A stretch of DNA of 64,000 nucleotides from Trichobilharzia regenti (lineage: Eukaryota; Platyhelminthes; Trematoda; Strigeidida; Schistosomatidae). Position numbers and translations under genes: made by a program. Shown here piece by piece: positions 22,201 to 32,957 of this stretch (its first letter is position 1; each line of letters starts with the position of its first letter). The notes under the pieces were generated by a model, which was not told where the DNA came from, did no database searches, and saw nothing but the letters and a program-made list of their open reading frames with translations. The stretch lies in NCBI GenBank assembly GCA_944472135.2, contig OX235264.1, forward strand, positions 119,131,809 to 119,195,808. The letters run 5' to 3'.

Positions 22201-22788
22201 AAGACTGATGATTTTGTGTGAATTATTGAAATATGAATATACTTTTAAGGGATTGCAATATTTTCCACTTTGACTATGAAACGTGGATCAGTTTACATGT
22301 GCTGCTAAGCCTATTGCAAACCCGAAGTGCCTCATAATCGCAATACTTCCTCTGAGATTCGGACATATTTACTTTATTTGACTAAAACATATTCTTTCCA
22401 CCAACAGGTTTCTCCCAATATCTACTCTTACTTAGTATTTCAAACATCGCCTCACACACTCTGTACCTCACAATTTCCTCAAAGGTTGATATTCAGTCTT
22501 ATCAAGTAGAATATACAAACGAATGACGAGGAATACATTCACTAATAGTGAATTGACACGTAATACAAAATCAATGACACTGTGGAAATCTTCTTCTTCT
22601 TCTTCTTTAGCCCACGCAACTCGATGAAATCCACAAAATTAGCTATTACCTGAAAAACAGAAACACTAAGCAATGAAAAGATGCAGACACTATTACCACT
22701 AGAAATACAAAAGTCAGAAGTCCGAGGGAAATACTAAATAAATGATGCGTTCACAATTGTGTGCATCCTTACGTCATTCAATATTTTT
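22201..22788. other. Non-coding stretch, copy 2
   Basis: Counterpart of 2,331-2,920, including the CTT microsatellite near 22,590-22,606. No ORF. Confidence 0.5.
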
Positions 22789-23089
22789 TTCAAGCTTCTT
22801 GGCTAGTTTGGAGAATAGTATTTTACGGCCTACTATCGACAGTTTCCATCTGTGTACCAAAGATGCATGGATGATACTTTCATCATATGTGACGACAATA
22901 CCCACATCCAATTAATAACTTAGGAGTTCAACAGCTGCCATCAAGTTCACGTCGGAATCACAGATTAACTCAGAATTCCATTTTTTTTATGTTTTTCTAA
23001 AGAGGGGATCTGATGGTTCTCTTCAATGATCGACCTACAAGAAACCAACATGGAATGGTCAGTACACAAATTTCCATAGCTGGGTCCCT
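22789..23089 (+). pseudogene. PLE-2 RT C-terminal remnant, copy 2
   Basis: Counterpart of 2,921-3,221, with the same MDD-type motif C in a broken frame. Confidence 0.65.
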
Positions 23090-23791
23090 TTGAGAAGAAA
23101 GAGAAATCTGATCCATTCCTTATCCTCAAGAATAAGGAGGATATGTTCAAGTGATACATTCGATGGGGAAATGGAGCGACTCAATCAAATTCTCAAAGAG
23201 AATGGTTATCCTCCAAGATTTATCGAGAAAAACACGAAGTTAAGAGAAAAGCCTGAAAGAGTCCAGACGGTGCCGAAGAAACCTCTATTTATGAGTGTTG
23301 AACTTAAAGGTGATACCGCCGCTGAGATCCTTAAGAATCGCTGCTTATGCAGATCACTGAGGAAAGCCTTCTTTATGGCTGAGCTACGTAACAATTTCTA
23401 CAGCCGACAAATGACCAGCGGATGTGTGAAGGCTAAACTGCCGCTTTGGGCCACCTCAATGTGTGTTTATAAATTCACCTGCTCGTGTGGAGCTAGTTAT
23501 ATTGGCCACACAAAGCGCACGCTTTCCAAACGCACCTCGGAACATTATCCGGTATGGTTAGCAAAGGGACAATGCAAGACAATCACTAGCTCAATTCTCG
23601 AGCATTTGGTGAACTCAGGCCACATAGCTCCACCAGAGACGTCTTTCAACATCATCTACAAAGTGAAGCCAAATGGTACAAAGGGCGTCAGGTTTCGGCT
23701 TTTGTGTATGGCCGAGGTGCTGGCAATTCATCAATACGACCCTAAACTCTGTATACAGAAAAAGTTTGTCCAGTCTCTTATTCCACCTTGA
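23090..23791 (+). CDS. PLE-2 GIY-YIG endonuclease module, copy 2
   Basis: 233 open codons, identical to 3,222-3,923 except for Phe to Cys near residue 19. GIY-YIG motifs are conserved. As in copy 1 there is no natural start codon and the RT upstream is broken. Confidence 0.75.
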   Translation: MRRKRNLIHSLSSRIRRICSSDTFDGEMERLNQILKENGYPPRFIEKNTKLREKPERVQTVPKKPLFMSVELKGDTAAEILKNRCLCRSLRKAFFMAELRNNFYSRQMTSGCVKAKLPLWATSMCVYKFTCSCGASYIGHTKRTLSKRTSEHYPVWLAKGQCKTITSSILEHLVNSGHIAPPETSFNIIYKVKPNGTKGVRFRLLCMAEVLAIHQYDPKLCIQKKFVQSLIPP

Positions 23792-25067
23792 TCTTAACCT
23801 TTTCACTAATCGTTCCCTGTAAAATATTTTGATGTTTCCTCTCTTTTTTAATTTTACTTCTAGTTTGCTTTTGCTTTAATCATTAATTCACTATAATCAC
23901 TCTTATATGCTCCTTTTGTATATTTTCACACCCTCTTCACACTTGTTAAATTGACACTCAAATACCTTCATTCCCACTCAAGAGCAATTTTAACCTTATC
24001 AAATTTGTCTTTGTACCGTTGAGTATTATGTAATTTGAAACTTAATTTTCACTTCTAAAGCCACTTATGATTAATTATATCAATCATGTCATCCACCCCC
24101 TATTACTCAATAGTAGACAACTACACATTTTTCCAAGTATATATACGACTGTACAGTCTCTGAAGATGATTTCGTCGATAAAGAAAATTTTCTTCGTAAA
24201 ATGAGAGGCTAAAACAAATACCATGTGTTGTTAGTAATTCCCGAGTGTTTCCGTAGATTTTCTTTACAGAGAAACAGCATGTGGAGGAGCATCGAGACGA
24301 CCACTAAATGAAGACAAGAAAAAAATAGGTGAAAATATTAACAAAAAACGAACTAGACTTCCTCATCATGTCGATGTCTAATCCCTTCAACGGCGTAAAA
24401 TTATCACTGGAAATCGTTCCTTTGTGTGTCATAAAGTTTTCTGGCAATTTTTTAACAACACAATACGTATTTCGACCATTTGAAAATACAGTAAATTCCG
24501 ACACCATCTCTTGCTATTCATGCTAAAACCGCTTCACTTTATCGATCTACATCAAGGAAAAAAAGCATAAAACCGTGTAACACAAACAATACTCACCTAG
24601 TTTCGAGGATTTTTCAAGAGATATATCAGCCTGTAGATATCAGTTGATCAAACGACCTATGGCTGTATACAGGCTGCCGAATGTTTTCAGCAATATCATC
24701 TGCAAGAGGCTCACCACAGCAGTCAGTATCCAGTCAAACATACAGAGAAGTATTATTAACGAATCAGCGTAATCATCAACCGGTGAATTTTCTGATTCAT
24801 TTCGGTAAGGAACCACCAGAATGACTGCGAACTAATCCATACAAAATGTTAAATAGAGCATGAAGGAGCAGAATGCAGCTGTCGCCGTGATCATGGAGAG
24901 TATATGCATGCATGCTTTGAATGAAAAGCTTCATTAACTCCTACCACCTCCACTGAGTGTATGCAACGGGAACGAACTGTTGGTTTATATAATTCCTCGC
25001 CACTGTGGATAGAGTATCATCGCATTCTTTTCAGAAAGTAGACTTGTTGGTGGATAATAAGTCATGT
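23792..25067. other. PLE-2 3' flank and CR1-B 3' flank, copy 2
   Basis: Counterpart of 3,924-5,199. No coding content. At the site corresponding to 4,596 the sequence continues without symmetry, because copy 2 has no mirrored arm. Confidence 0.5.
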
Positions 25068-27266
25068 CCAAGTAATTTATATCTTTCCGTGTGATGTTGT
25101 GGTAAGTTTCGACCTTGTTTTCTCATATTCCATTCGTATGCCGGTTATCGTTTCACTTTTTGCATCAGGTAGACATTGTTCGATCGACTCTTATTTGTTC
25201 GGGTGTTTGTGCCATGACTGCTGCTTTTTGCCTGGAATTATAAATTGAGGCAAAACAAACAAGAGGTGTCCATACATTCAATGGGCCTATGATTTCTGAA
25301 GCTCTTACATGGGAATTGGCACTGGTATCGCTTGCAAACTTGCTTAGTATGTCATTAAGTACCTTTTCGAAGGAGACCACAATGTGCTTTGCTAGTCGAA
25401 TTTCCTTAGGTAGGTTTTGTTCCATATTTGGCTATATCTAATCAAGAAAAACTTTTCCCTGGTTGCTGTTTTACATTGCTCTATGGCCACTGTACTTTTA
25501 GTGTGTCTAAAGTTATATCCAGTGTCTTCTGAGAACCAAGTACAATTAGCAGGCGTGTATGCTATGTGGTTAAGAAGCTTATAGAAGAGAACCAGATCTA
25601 GACGCAGTCGTCTTAACCATAGTGTCTTTAATCCTAGGATTTCACATCTGATGGCGTAATTTGTACCGTTATCGGTTCTGAGTACTTTTTAGCGTGAAGC
25701 ACCTCTGTACTCCTCCTACTTTCAGTTTGTCTCCTATGCGCGCATACTACCAAATATGAATGAGCAGTAATCTGGGAGTGGGTGCAAATAGTACAGTAGT
25801 ATTCTGAACTCACTTAAGTCTAAGTCTCTGAGTGGGAAACCCATAAGCCTGCGTGATTTCGATACTTGTTTCAAGATACTCTCCGAAAATGATAGGTTGT
25901 GTGAATATTTCAGTCCTAGGTAGGTCTAGTAGAGATTTGAGTCTGCAGATTTTGTGGCCTCGAATTGCTAGGTCAAGTTCTAGGTTGGAACAGCCCATGC
26001 GGAGCCAGTCACACTTTCCAACATAATACCCGAGTCTCCAGGTGTCCAGCCATCTATACATTTTTATCAATTCCTCATGTATAGAGTTCACAGTTGTGCC
26101 GATATTTGTATTTGTGCATGTACAGGTCACCTTTAAATCATCTGCATGCAGTATTGGTTTGCCTATACTAAAGCATTCACATATACTTGTTTATGTATAT
26201 AATGAAAAGAAGGGGGCGCAGTACACTCCCCTCGGTGACACCACTCCTCATCCACTAGGCCTGGAGGTCTTTGAGCCAGCTTTTGTTGTCTGATATCTAA
26301 CACAGAGAAATGATTTTATCCACTTGTGGAGTGGGTTGCATATTCCTAGTGAGCATAACCTGCTGACTAGTAGACTGTGTGGAACTCTGTCGAAGGCTTT
26401 CCCTATATCGAAATAGAGGATAATTACTAGCTCTCTCCTGTCTCTTCTATAGGTGACTTCGTTGGAAAAGTCGATATGGTAAGTGATGTGTAATCTTCTC
26501 CTGAGGAATCTGTGTTGTGACTGGTTGATGAGTTTATGTTTCAGAAAGTAGTCTGACATTTGGTCTTTGATTACTTTCTCCATAAGCCGTAATATGACAG
26601 GCGTTATATTGATAGGCCTATAATTACATGCACTAGTTTTGGCCCCTCCTTTATGCTTAGTTAATCTATACGCGTTTTTCCAGATTTCAGGGTAGGTCCC
26701 AATCACTAGTGAGAGAGTAAATATTCTAAGTAATAATACTATCATATCCATACCACCGTTTTTGTATATGTCATATGGTATATCATCTATCCCACAACTA
26801 CCGTTAGCTTTCAATGTCTTTAATGCTGATGCTATATTTTGTATATTAAAGTTGATTTCACCTAACTTGTAGTTATTTTTGCAGGTTATGTCGAGAATTG
26901 GGGACGAATGCGCTTTGGTGTTATTGGAGAACCACTCATTCAAGAGTTCACTAATGATCTGGGGATCATCATAAATTATACCTTCATGTTCCAAGTGGCT
27001 AATATTGTTGTCTTCACCCTTCTTCAGTCGTTTTTGCAAGATCTTGCAGAGTTCCTGAGTTTTAGGGGTGCCCCCTAGGGCTTTATTTTCCTCGAGTTGT
27101 GCCTTCATTTTATGTCTCTCCTCTAGATTTTTAAATGTTTCATGTATCTGGTGTAATGCACTAAATTCTTTGTATAAATAAAATCTCCTTTTCAGCTTCC
27201 TTAGTTTTAATCGCGTTTTGCGGACTATGAATAGAGAAGATCTGATTAGGACGCGTACTTTACCAA
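25068..27266 (-). pseudogene. CR1-B RT, third large copy
   Basis: Same lesions as the palindrome arms: linker plus RT motif A segment (to 26,248), shifted HADD segment 25,810-26,130, C-terminal piece 25,165-25,425. At the Ala/Thr site in the C-terminal piece it agrees with the right palindrome arm rather than the left, which helps to order the copies. Confidence 0.8.
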
Positions 27267-27285
27267 GTGTTATTATTGGTAAAGT
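27255..27285. repeat. Hairpin (copy 3), right stem clipped
   Basis: GTACTTTACCAA, loop GTGTTATTA, TTGGTAAAGT. The last two stem bases are missing where CR1-C sequence begins at 27,286. Confidence 0.85.
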
Positions 27286-27286
27286 C

Positions 27287-28337
27287 GAAGAGGTCAGGTC
27301 TGCAGGCATTATATAAAATTCTAAACATTGTAATTAAATCTCCTCTCTGTCTAAGGTATGTCATGGAGAAGAGATTTCCTCGTATGATAAGTTAGTCATG
27401 CCGAGAGCCATACGTGTTGCTTTCCTTTGAACCCTCTCTAGAATATGTGACTCCCCTTTAAAACAAGGACTGGCGGTCTGGATGCAGTTTTCCAGTCTTG
27501 ACTTCATCAGAGATGTAAATAAGGAGGTAAACATATTTCTGGTGATTCTAGTAAAGCCTGTGCGAGCTGCCCATAATTATCTGAAACTACGTGCAACCAC
27601 CGCGCGACAGCGTGCTGTAGTTTTTAAGTCGTGGCTAACTGTGACACCTAAGTCCGAGTGAGTCTGAACTGATGAGTGTTGTATTTCTTAGGAGCTGATG
27701 CCTGATTGTCCGATGAGCATGGTCGCACATTTCGCCACATTGACCGGGAGTATTCATTTTATGGACCACACCGACAATTTGTTGAGGTCTTCATGCAACA
27801 TGAGTGTATCACTACCGTCCTTCGACTCCCTCCAGATTTTTAGGTCATCTGCATGTAGGACCATAGAGGGGTCGGTGAGCAGAGGTAACTCATTGATATA
27901 CAGAGTAAATAGGAGAGGACCGAGTACCGTGCCTTGTGGCACTCCGCTACGTACTGCTGTCCGAGAAGGGAGTTTCGAGTTGATCCTCACCGTCTCCCTA
28001 CCATCTATGAGGAGTTCCCTGAGCCAATTTAGTAATCTGATTTTGATATCAAGATTTTCCAACTTCATGAGTAGTCTTTTGTGAGGTACTTTATCAAAGG
28101 CTTTGCTGAAGTCTGTGAACTAGTGTCCTTCATGTGCATAATGTGGGAGTATATTTTTGTAGGGTAGATAATAATGGCGCTATTGTGTCTCTTGACGAAA
28201 TGAATGTCTTTTAGAGGGTATTGATTTTTGCTTGTACGTTATTATTTGTATAGTATTCATCCCAATCACAGCTTCTCAAGGGCGCTGGTAGTAGTTCCCA
28301 GTCGCTATTTCTGTAGTTACTATATTCATTTACAATA
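27287..28337 (-). pseudogene. CR1-C ORF2 remnant, copy 3
   Basis: Matches about 10,822-11,870 of the tandem unit and lacks the last part of the C-terminal domain. RT motifs B and C are at 27,754-28,068. On the right it is cut at CATTTAC, just before the SINE. Confidence 0.75.
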
Positions 28338-28341
28338 TGTT

Positions 28342-28680
28342 AGTACTCTAAGTCCTGCCAACCGAACTTACCTTCAGTCCATACTACCTAAATTGAACCT
28401 TAACTATAGTGTTCCGCTAAATCTTGTGCGTCGGTGGCATAGCGGTTAGCACGCTCGCCGACCATGCACATGGTCCGGGGATCGATTCCCGGCCGGCGCA
28501 CTCCTTTACCTCGCTAAGCCAGAAATAATCCTGGTAAAGAGGAAAGGTTGGGCATGAGGCTAGCAACCTCATCCTGTAAAATAAACACTGCTTCAGAAAC
28601 TTCAAGCCACTAGCTTGAAGCCCTATGTTCCACAGGGGAACGTGAAGGAAAAATTATTATTACCAAGTATTATTATTATA
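28342..28680 (+). mobile_element. tRNA-headed SINE, copy 2
   Basis: Offset 8,616 from copy 1 and almost identical, including the joint to the CR1-B stub. The tRNA-like head with A and B boxes is at 28,427-28,500. Confidence 0.8.
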
Positions 28681-29069
28681 GGTAAAGTACGCGTCCTAGT
28701 CAGATCTTCTCTATTCATAGTCCGCAAAACGCGATTAAAACTAAGGAAGCTGAAAAGGAGATTTTATTTATACAAAGAATTTAGTGCATTACACCGGATA
28801 CATGAAACATTTAAAAATCTAGAGGAGAGACATAAAATGAAGGCACAACTCGAGGAAAATAAAGCCCTAGGGGGCACCCCTAAAACTCAGGAACTCTGCA
28901 AGATCTTGCAAAAACGACTGAAGAAGGGTGAAGACAACAATATTAGCCACTTGGAACATGAAGGTATAATTTATGATGATCCCCAGATCATTAGTGAACT
29001 CTTGAATGAGTGGTTCTCCAATAACACCAAAGCGCATTCGTCCCCAATTCTTGACATAACCGGCAAAAA
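28681..29069 (+). pseudogene. CR1-B stub, copy 3
   Basis: Same linker-encoding segment as at 195-590, ending at CGGCAAAAAT, where palindrome 2 starts. The frame runs on into LTR-flanking sequence (to 29,157), but that extension is not element protein. Confidence 0.75.
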
Positions 29070-29108
29070 TGATGGAAAAAAGGGTAGGATCCCTTTTTTC
29101 CCGGTGAG

Positions 29109-29456
29109 TGTCAATGTATTTGAAGATTGGAGGATCCATTCACGGTTGTTTTCTTGAGCCCTAACTCGTCCCTATTTTTCGCTGGAGTCATCAATCTGGC
29201 ACTCATCGTCTCATCATTCGCTATTCGTTGGAATAGAAAAAACTATCAGAAGTATTATCGTGATTTATTGTTATGAGATTTATTTTTAGGCCTTGCGTAT
29301 AATAACCTTATTTTTGGTTACATATTTGCGTGAAAATAAAGGATTCTCCAGTCGCAAATCAGTGTTCTGATTTTTTGCGTTGGTTAATACATATTGTTTC
29401 TGAAAATCTTCGAGGGACAGCGTGAGGTCCAGCGTGTTATATCCCGGACGTTGACA
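29109..29456 (+). repeat. Divergent BEL LTR (BEL-F), left arm copy
   Basis: 348 bp bounded by TGTCA and TGACA and collinear with the other BEL LTRs here but clearly diverged. A purine tract and the hairpin AAAAAAGGG/CCCTTTTTT precede it (29,075-29,100), which marks it as a 3' LTR on the plus strand. The rest of that element is cut off at 29,070. Confidence 0.7.
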
Positions 29457-29457
29457 A

Positions 29458-31487
29458 CATGTGTGTCAATTATATCATGATTTCTCAATCTCTTAAGTGG
29501 ACTTCAGACGGAATGTGGAGGCAGCGCTCTTGAAGTGTTCACCCACATTTTACACTCTTCACTGCGTCTGTCACTTAGTGAATCATTCCATTTTGACCAT
29601 TCCTGTATGTCTCTTGAAATAATCTCCACGCCGGAGGTAGATAAATTGCTACTAATCCAAGTAGGTCAAACATGGACGACAACACAGAGAGCACACCTCT
29701 CCGAGTATCTGGCTTATCAGTATCATTAACACTAAATCGAAAGGTATCAGAGTTCACATCCCATCTCATACCTAATGTGCGTTCAACCGGCAGAGTATCA
29801 ACAGGTAAATCTCGTACAGTAGGTGCTCTGTCTTCTGGAACTTTGTGCTTCAAAACGTCTGGGCTGTTCGAGATCCCCTTAGTCAAACAAAAGCCAGGCT
29901 TAGGTGACACCTTAGAAATACTTGTTTGAACTTTAACTGCAGACTTATCATCATCGAAGGAGCTAAACAATCGTCCACATAGAAGCAACAATCGATGACG
30001 TCCAGCAGATCATCAGTACCAAATGTGGACACCGCCTTTCGTAGAGCAAAATTAGCACAAAATGGGGAGGGCGTGGCACCAAATGGATGGCCTGTCATTC
30101 TATATTCTGACACCATACCACAAGGACCGTCGTCAAACCATAAGAACCTTAAGTGATCTCTGTCAACCTCTGGCACTTTCACTTGTAGGAACATTTCCTC
30201 GACATTCGCAGCGACGGCGACTGTAAACTTTCTGGATCTTAATAGCAGTCCAAATAATGAGCTCACGCAATCTGGGCCAATATATAGATTATCATTCAAA
30301 GAAACTCCCTCATGTTTCGCATTTTCATGTAAATTTACATGTTTATATGAAAATATACATTAATATTACAAATCGAACACCACACGGAGTTTACCTGGCT
30401 TCCTCAGGTTAAAGACGGGATGATGGGGCAAATACCACCTCCCTGGCTCGCTCTGATCAACTAGTCTTTCAATGCAACCTTTTATTACACGTTTGTCGAC
30501 GACAGACTTATATTTGTTCCAGAGGTCTGCATCCGTCAGAAACTTCTTCTTTAAGCCCATTACTCTCTTAAGAGCAACTTTCCTATTACGAACCAACTGT
30601 CTGTCTTTAGATCTCCATGGTAGGCCAACGCTGAAACGCCCATTTTCGCATCTACAAGACTCCTCAACTATTTTAACCACCTTTAAGTCTTCCACAGAAC
30701 GACCCTTCTCTGGGACACCGAAAAACTCATTGTCATACATATTTCTAATCACAGTCTCCAGTTTGTCCCCATTGTTTGTAACTGATGATGATATGTGGAT
30801 CATGGGTATAGATCCTCTCACTGTCCATCCCAGTGGTGTTTTCGTCGCGAACAGATCATCTCCACCCCTCCGAATCTCTCTTCTAATACCTTGTGAGTTT
30901 CTGGTACGCTACGTCCAAAGAGTATTCTCACTCTACCATCTTGCAGTGTTGGAAGAGGTATATCATACAGATATTGCTTACCGACAACTGTTTCGCGACT
31001 GACTACTACAGCTTCGCCGAGTTTCATACTGGAGGTAGTGTAAGCAGTATCTACTTCAACGGTTTCCCCAGTAGTCAAGGATTCCAACTGAAATGACACT
31101 CGTTCACACACTACCGTTTTCGAAGAATTGAAAGTATTTAGAACCAAGGATTGCTTTGGGCCCTTAATACCCAAGCAGCCAGCCAGCTTAGCACCTATCA
31201 ATGTAACGTCTGAACCATTATCCAACCGTGCATAAGTCTCCACCGAAGATTTTGGTCCGTTCACCTTAACTGGTAGTGCCTCTAAACTTGTAGGTTGTCA
31301 AGGGGTCTAAAGGTACTATTACAATTAACCGAATTCCCCGGTTCGCTTACCGTCCTCAGAAGTGGGTGCACATCAGTTGAACCAATACTTATCTTGTCTG
31401 TCGCCTTACAATTCAAAATTGTATGCCCTATCTTTAAACAACTGAAACACAACCGATTCTGTTTTGCCATTTTTAACATTCTACGGG
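29458..31487 (-). pseudogene. Pao gag end, protease and RT (left arm)
   Basis: Minus-strand order: zinc knuckle (CFSCLKIGHTILNC, 31,497-31,282), a DUF1758-type aspartic protease (31,264-30,818, LDNGSDVTLI as the active loop; BEL/Pao proteases vary at the middle residue), RT N-terminus (30,821-30,366, RWYLPHHPVFN and KPGKLRVVFD), palm with YVDD (30,299-29,883; YVDD at 29,970-29,981) and RT connection (29,991-29,575, RTLGMRWDVN and SVLSSMFDLLG). Breaks: a shift near 31,270, a shift between protease and RT near 30,860, a roughly 50-bp insertion at 30,319-30,367, and a shift near 29,950. RNase H and integrase are missing; the sequence ends at the BEL-F LTR. It was interrupted upstream by element BEL-A. 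Confidence 0.85.
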
Positions 31488-31845
31488 TGTCAATCACGTC
31501 TCATAAACCGTTAATGCCCAGCTCTTGCTACGCTCGGGCCCACGCTGTTCCTTGAAGTTTTCAGAAACGCTTAGTTATAACGGACGAAAAAACCAGAACA
31601 CCGATTGGCCGCTTGAGATTTCTTTATTGTTACACCAACATATAAAAATAATAACTGAACTAAGGTCTGTGAACAAATATTACAATAATAAATCATAGTA
31701 TTACTTCTGACGATGTTTCACTCTTCTTTCTGAACAGCGACCGATGAGACGATGACTGTCGTATTGATGCCTCCGCGAAAATTGGGGAAGTTGATTTTGA
31801 GCAAACAACCGAGAATTGATCGTTCAATCTTCAACTCCATTGACA
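31488..31845 (-). repeat. BEL-A 3' LTR
   Basis: 358 bp. On the minus strand it contains a TATA-like TTTTTATATG and the polyadenylation signal AATAAA about 25 bases later. It differs from the 5' LTR at several positions. Confidence 0.88.
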
Positions 31846-32957
31846 CTCCCCGGCAAAAAAGGGATCCAACCCTTTTTTCCTTCACGACCAATACACGTTG
31901 ACTCGGATGCCATTGCGAGAACCTGGGTCACACGGACAGAGCTGAAGTGGAGAACAAACAGAAAAGCCAACACACCACAAGCATACCCACAGCACAATCT
32001 CACACATCGCTGACGACCTGCGCCTCCAGACAGAGACCTCCTCTTGACATCTTGCAACACAATCGCCACTTGCTAGAATGACTCTTGCAGAATGCAACGT
32101 GACCATAGCACCAACTCATGATACTCTACACACATCCTCTTATCTACTCACTACCAATTACCACTGCAATCGCTTGTCACTCATTCTGCCTCAGTTCTAG
32201 TAGCGGTGACGCATGCAAGCCTCAGTCGTTTACACTCTTTCTCCCCGGCGTGTCGGACCGCAGCTAACAATTATCTCCGTGTGCATGTCATTCTCAACAA
32301 TAGCCTAGCCTCCCCGGCGTATACGCCCCATCTGCTGTCCTTAACATCAATCAATTCATTCATGGATGTAGAAGACTCGAAACAACTTCAGAAGTAATCA
32401 CGACGAAAATTTTAACAAAATTACGCAATAACAACAAGATACGAAAGCAACAAGTAAACACAATGAATCCAAAATACACCAACTGATATGACACACCACA
32501 CATATATACAAACAGGACACACAAACTCGCAGTTCATGTCTTGATGGAATTCCTTTGAAGAATCGCAGGGCTAACACCAGTACTCCTACAAACCTTCACA
32601 GGTTGTCCATTGCATGTTGTGGAATGTTCGGACATAAACAAGATTATTCAACAATTACAATAATTGGAACTCACACAACTATTTAACACAAACATATGTA
32701 CAATCAACACATCAAATGTTGTGGATTCTGACACGACAAACTACCCATGAAGATCTGTAGGACTTACAGCATTACGCCTACATTCCTTCTCAGGTTGATG
32801 ATCCAAGTGGAAGTCGTCCGGACACAAACAGAATTGCCAAAAGCCAGATGACAGATGATATCAATTCAGTATATACAATATGAACATATGTACAAAATAA
32901 CACACCAAGCACATTGGACTGCTCATTGATGCGCTACCCTTTGAAGAATTGTAGGCT
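31846..32957 (-). other. BEL-A 3' region with repeat array
   Basis: Non-coding on present evidence. Next to the LTR is a purine tract with the hairpin AAAAAAGGG/CCCTTTTTT (31,855-31,878), the probable polypurine primer. Further upstream lie copies of a repeat of about 194 bp, each with a TGTAGG/CCTACA stem (see 41,376-41,825). Two overlapping short frames (31,824-32,069 and 31,882-32,106) are open and hydrophobic but weakly supported. Confidence 0.6.

Larger units (their letters stand above)
20065..27285 (+). repeat. 7.2-kb segmental duplication, copy 2
   Basis: Same order and orientation as 195-7,417. On the left it is joined to the SINE tail instead of the hairpin. On the right it ends two bases short of the hairpin base (AAAGT|CGAAG) and joins a CR1-C fragment. 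Confidence 0.85.

Noticed and set aside
30472..31002. Plus-strand ORFs opposite the Pao pol (176 codons, mirrored at 43,365-43,895)
   Set aside because: Antisense shadows of the protease-RT coding sequence with no family resemblance.
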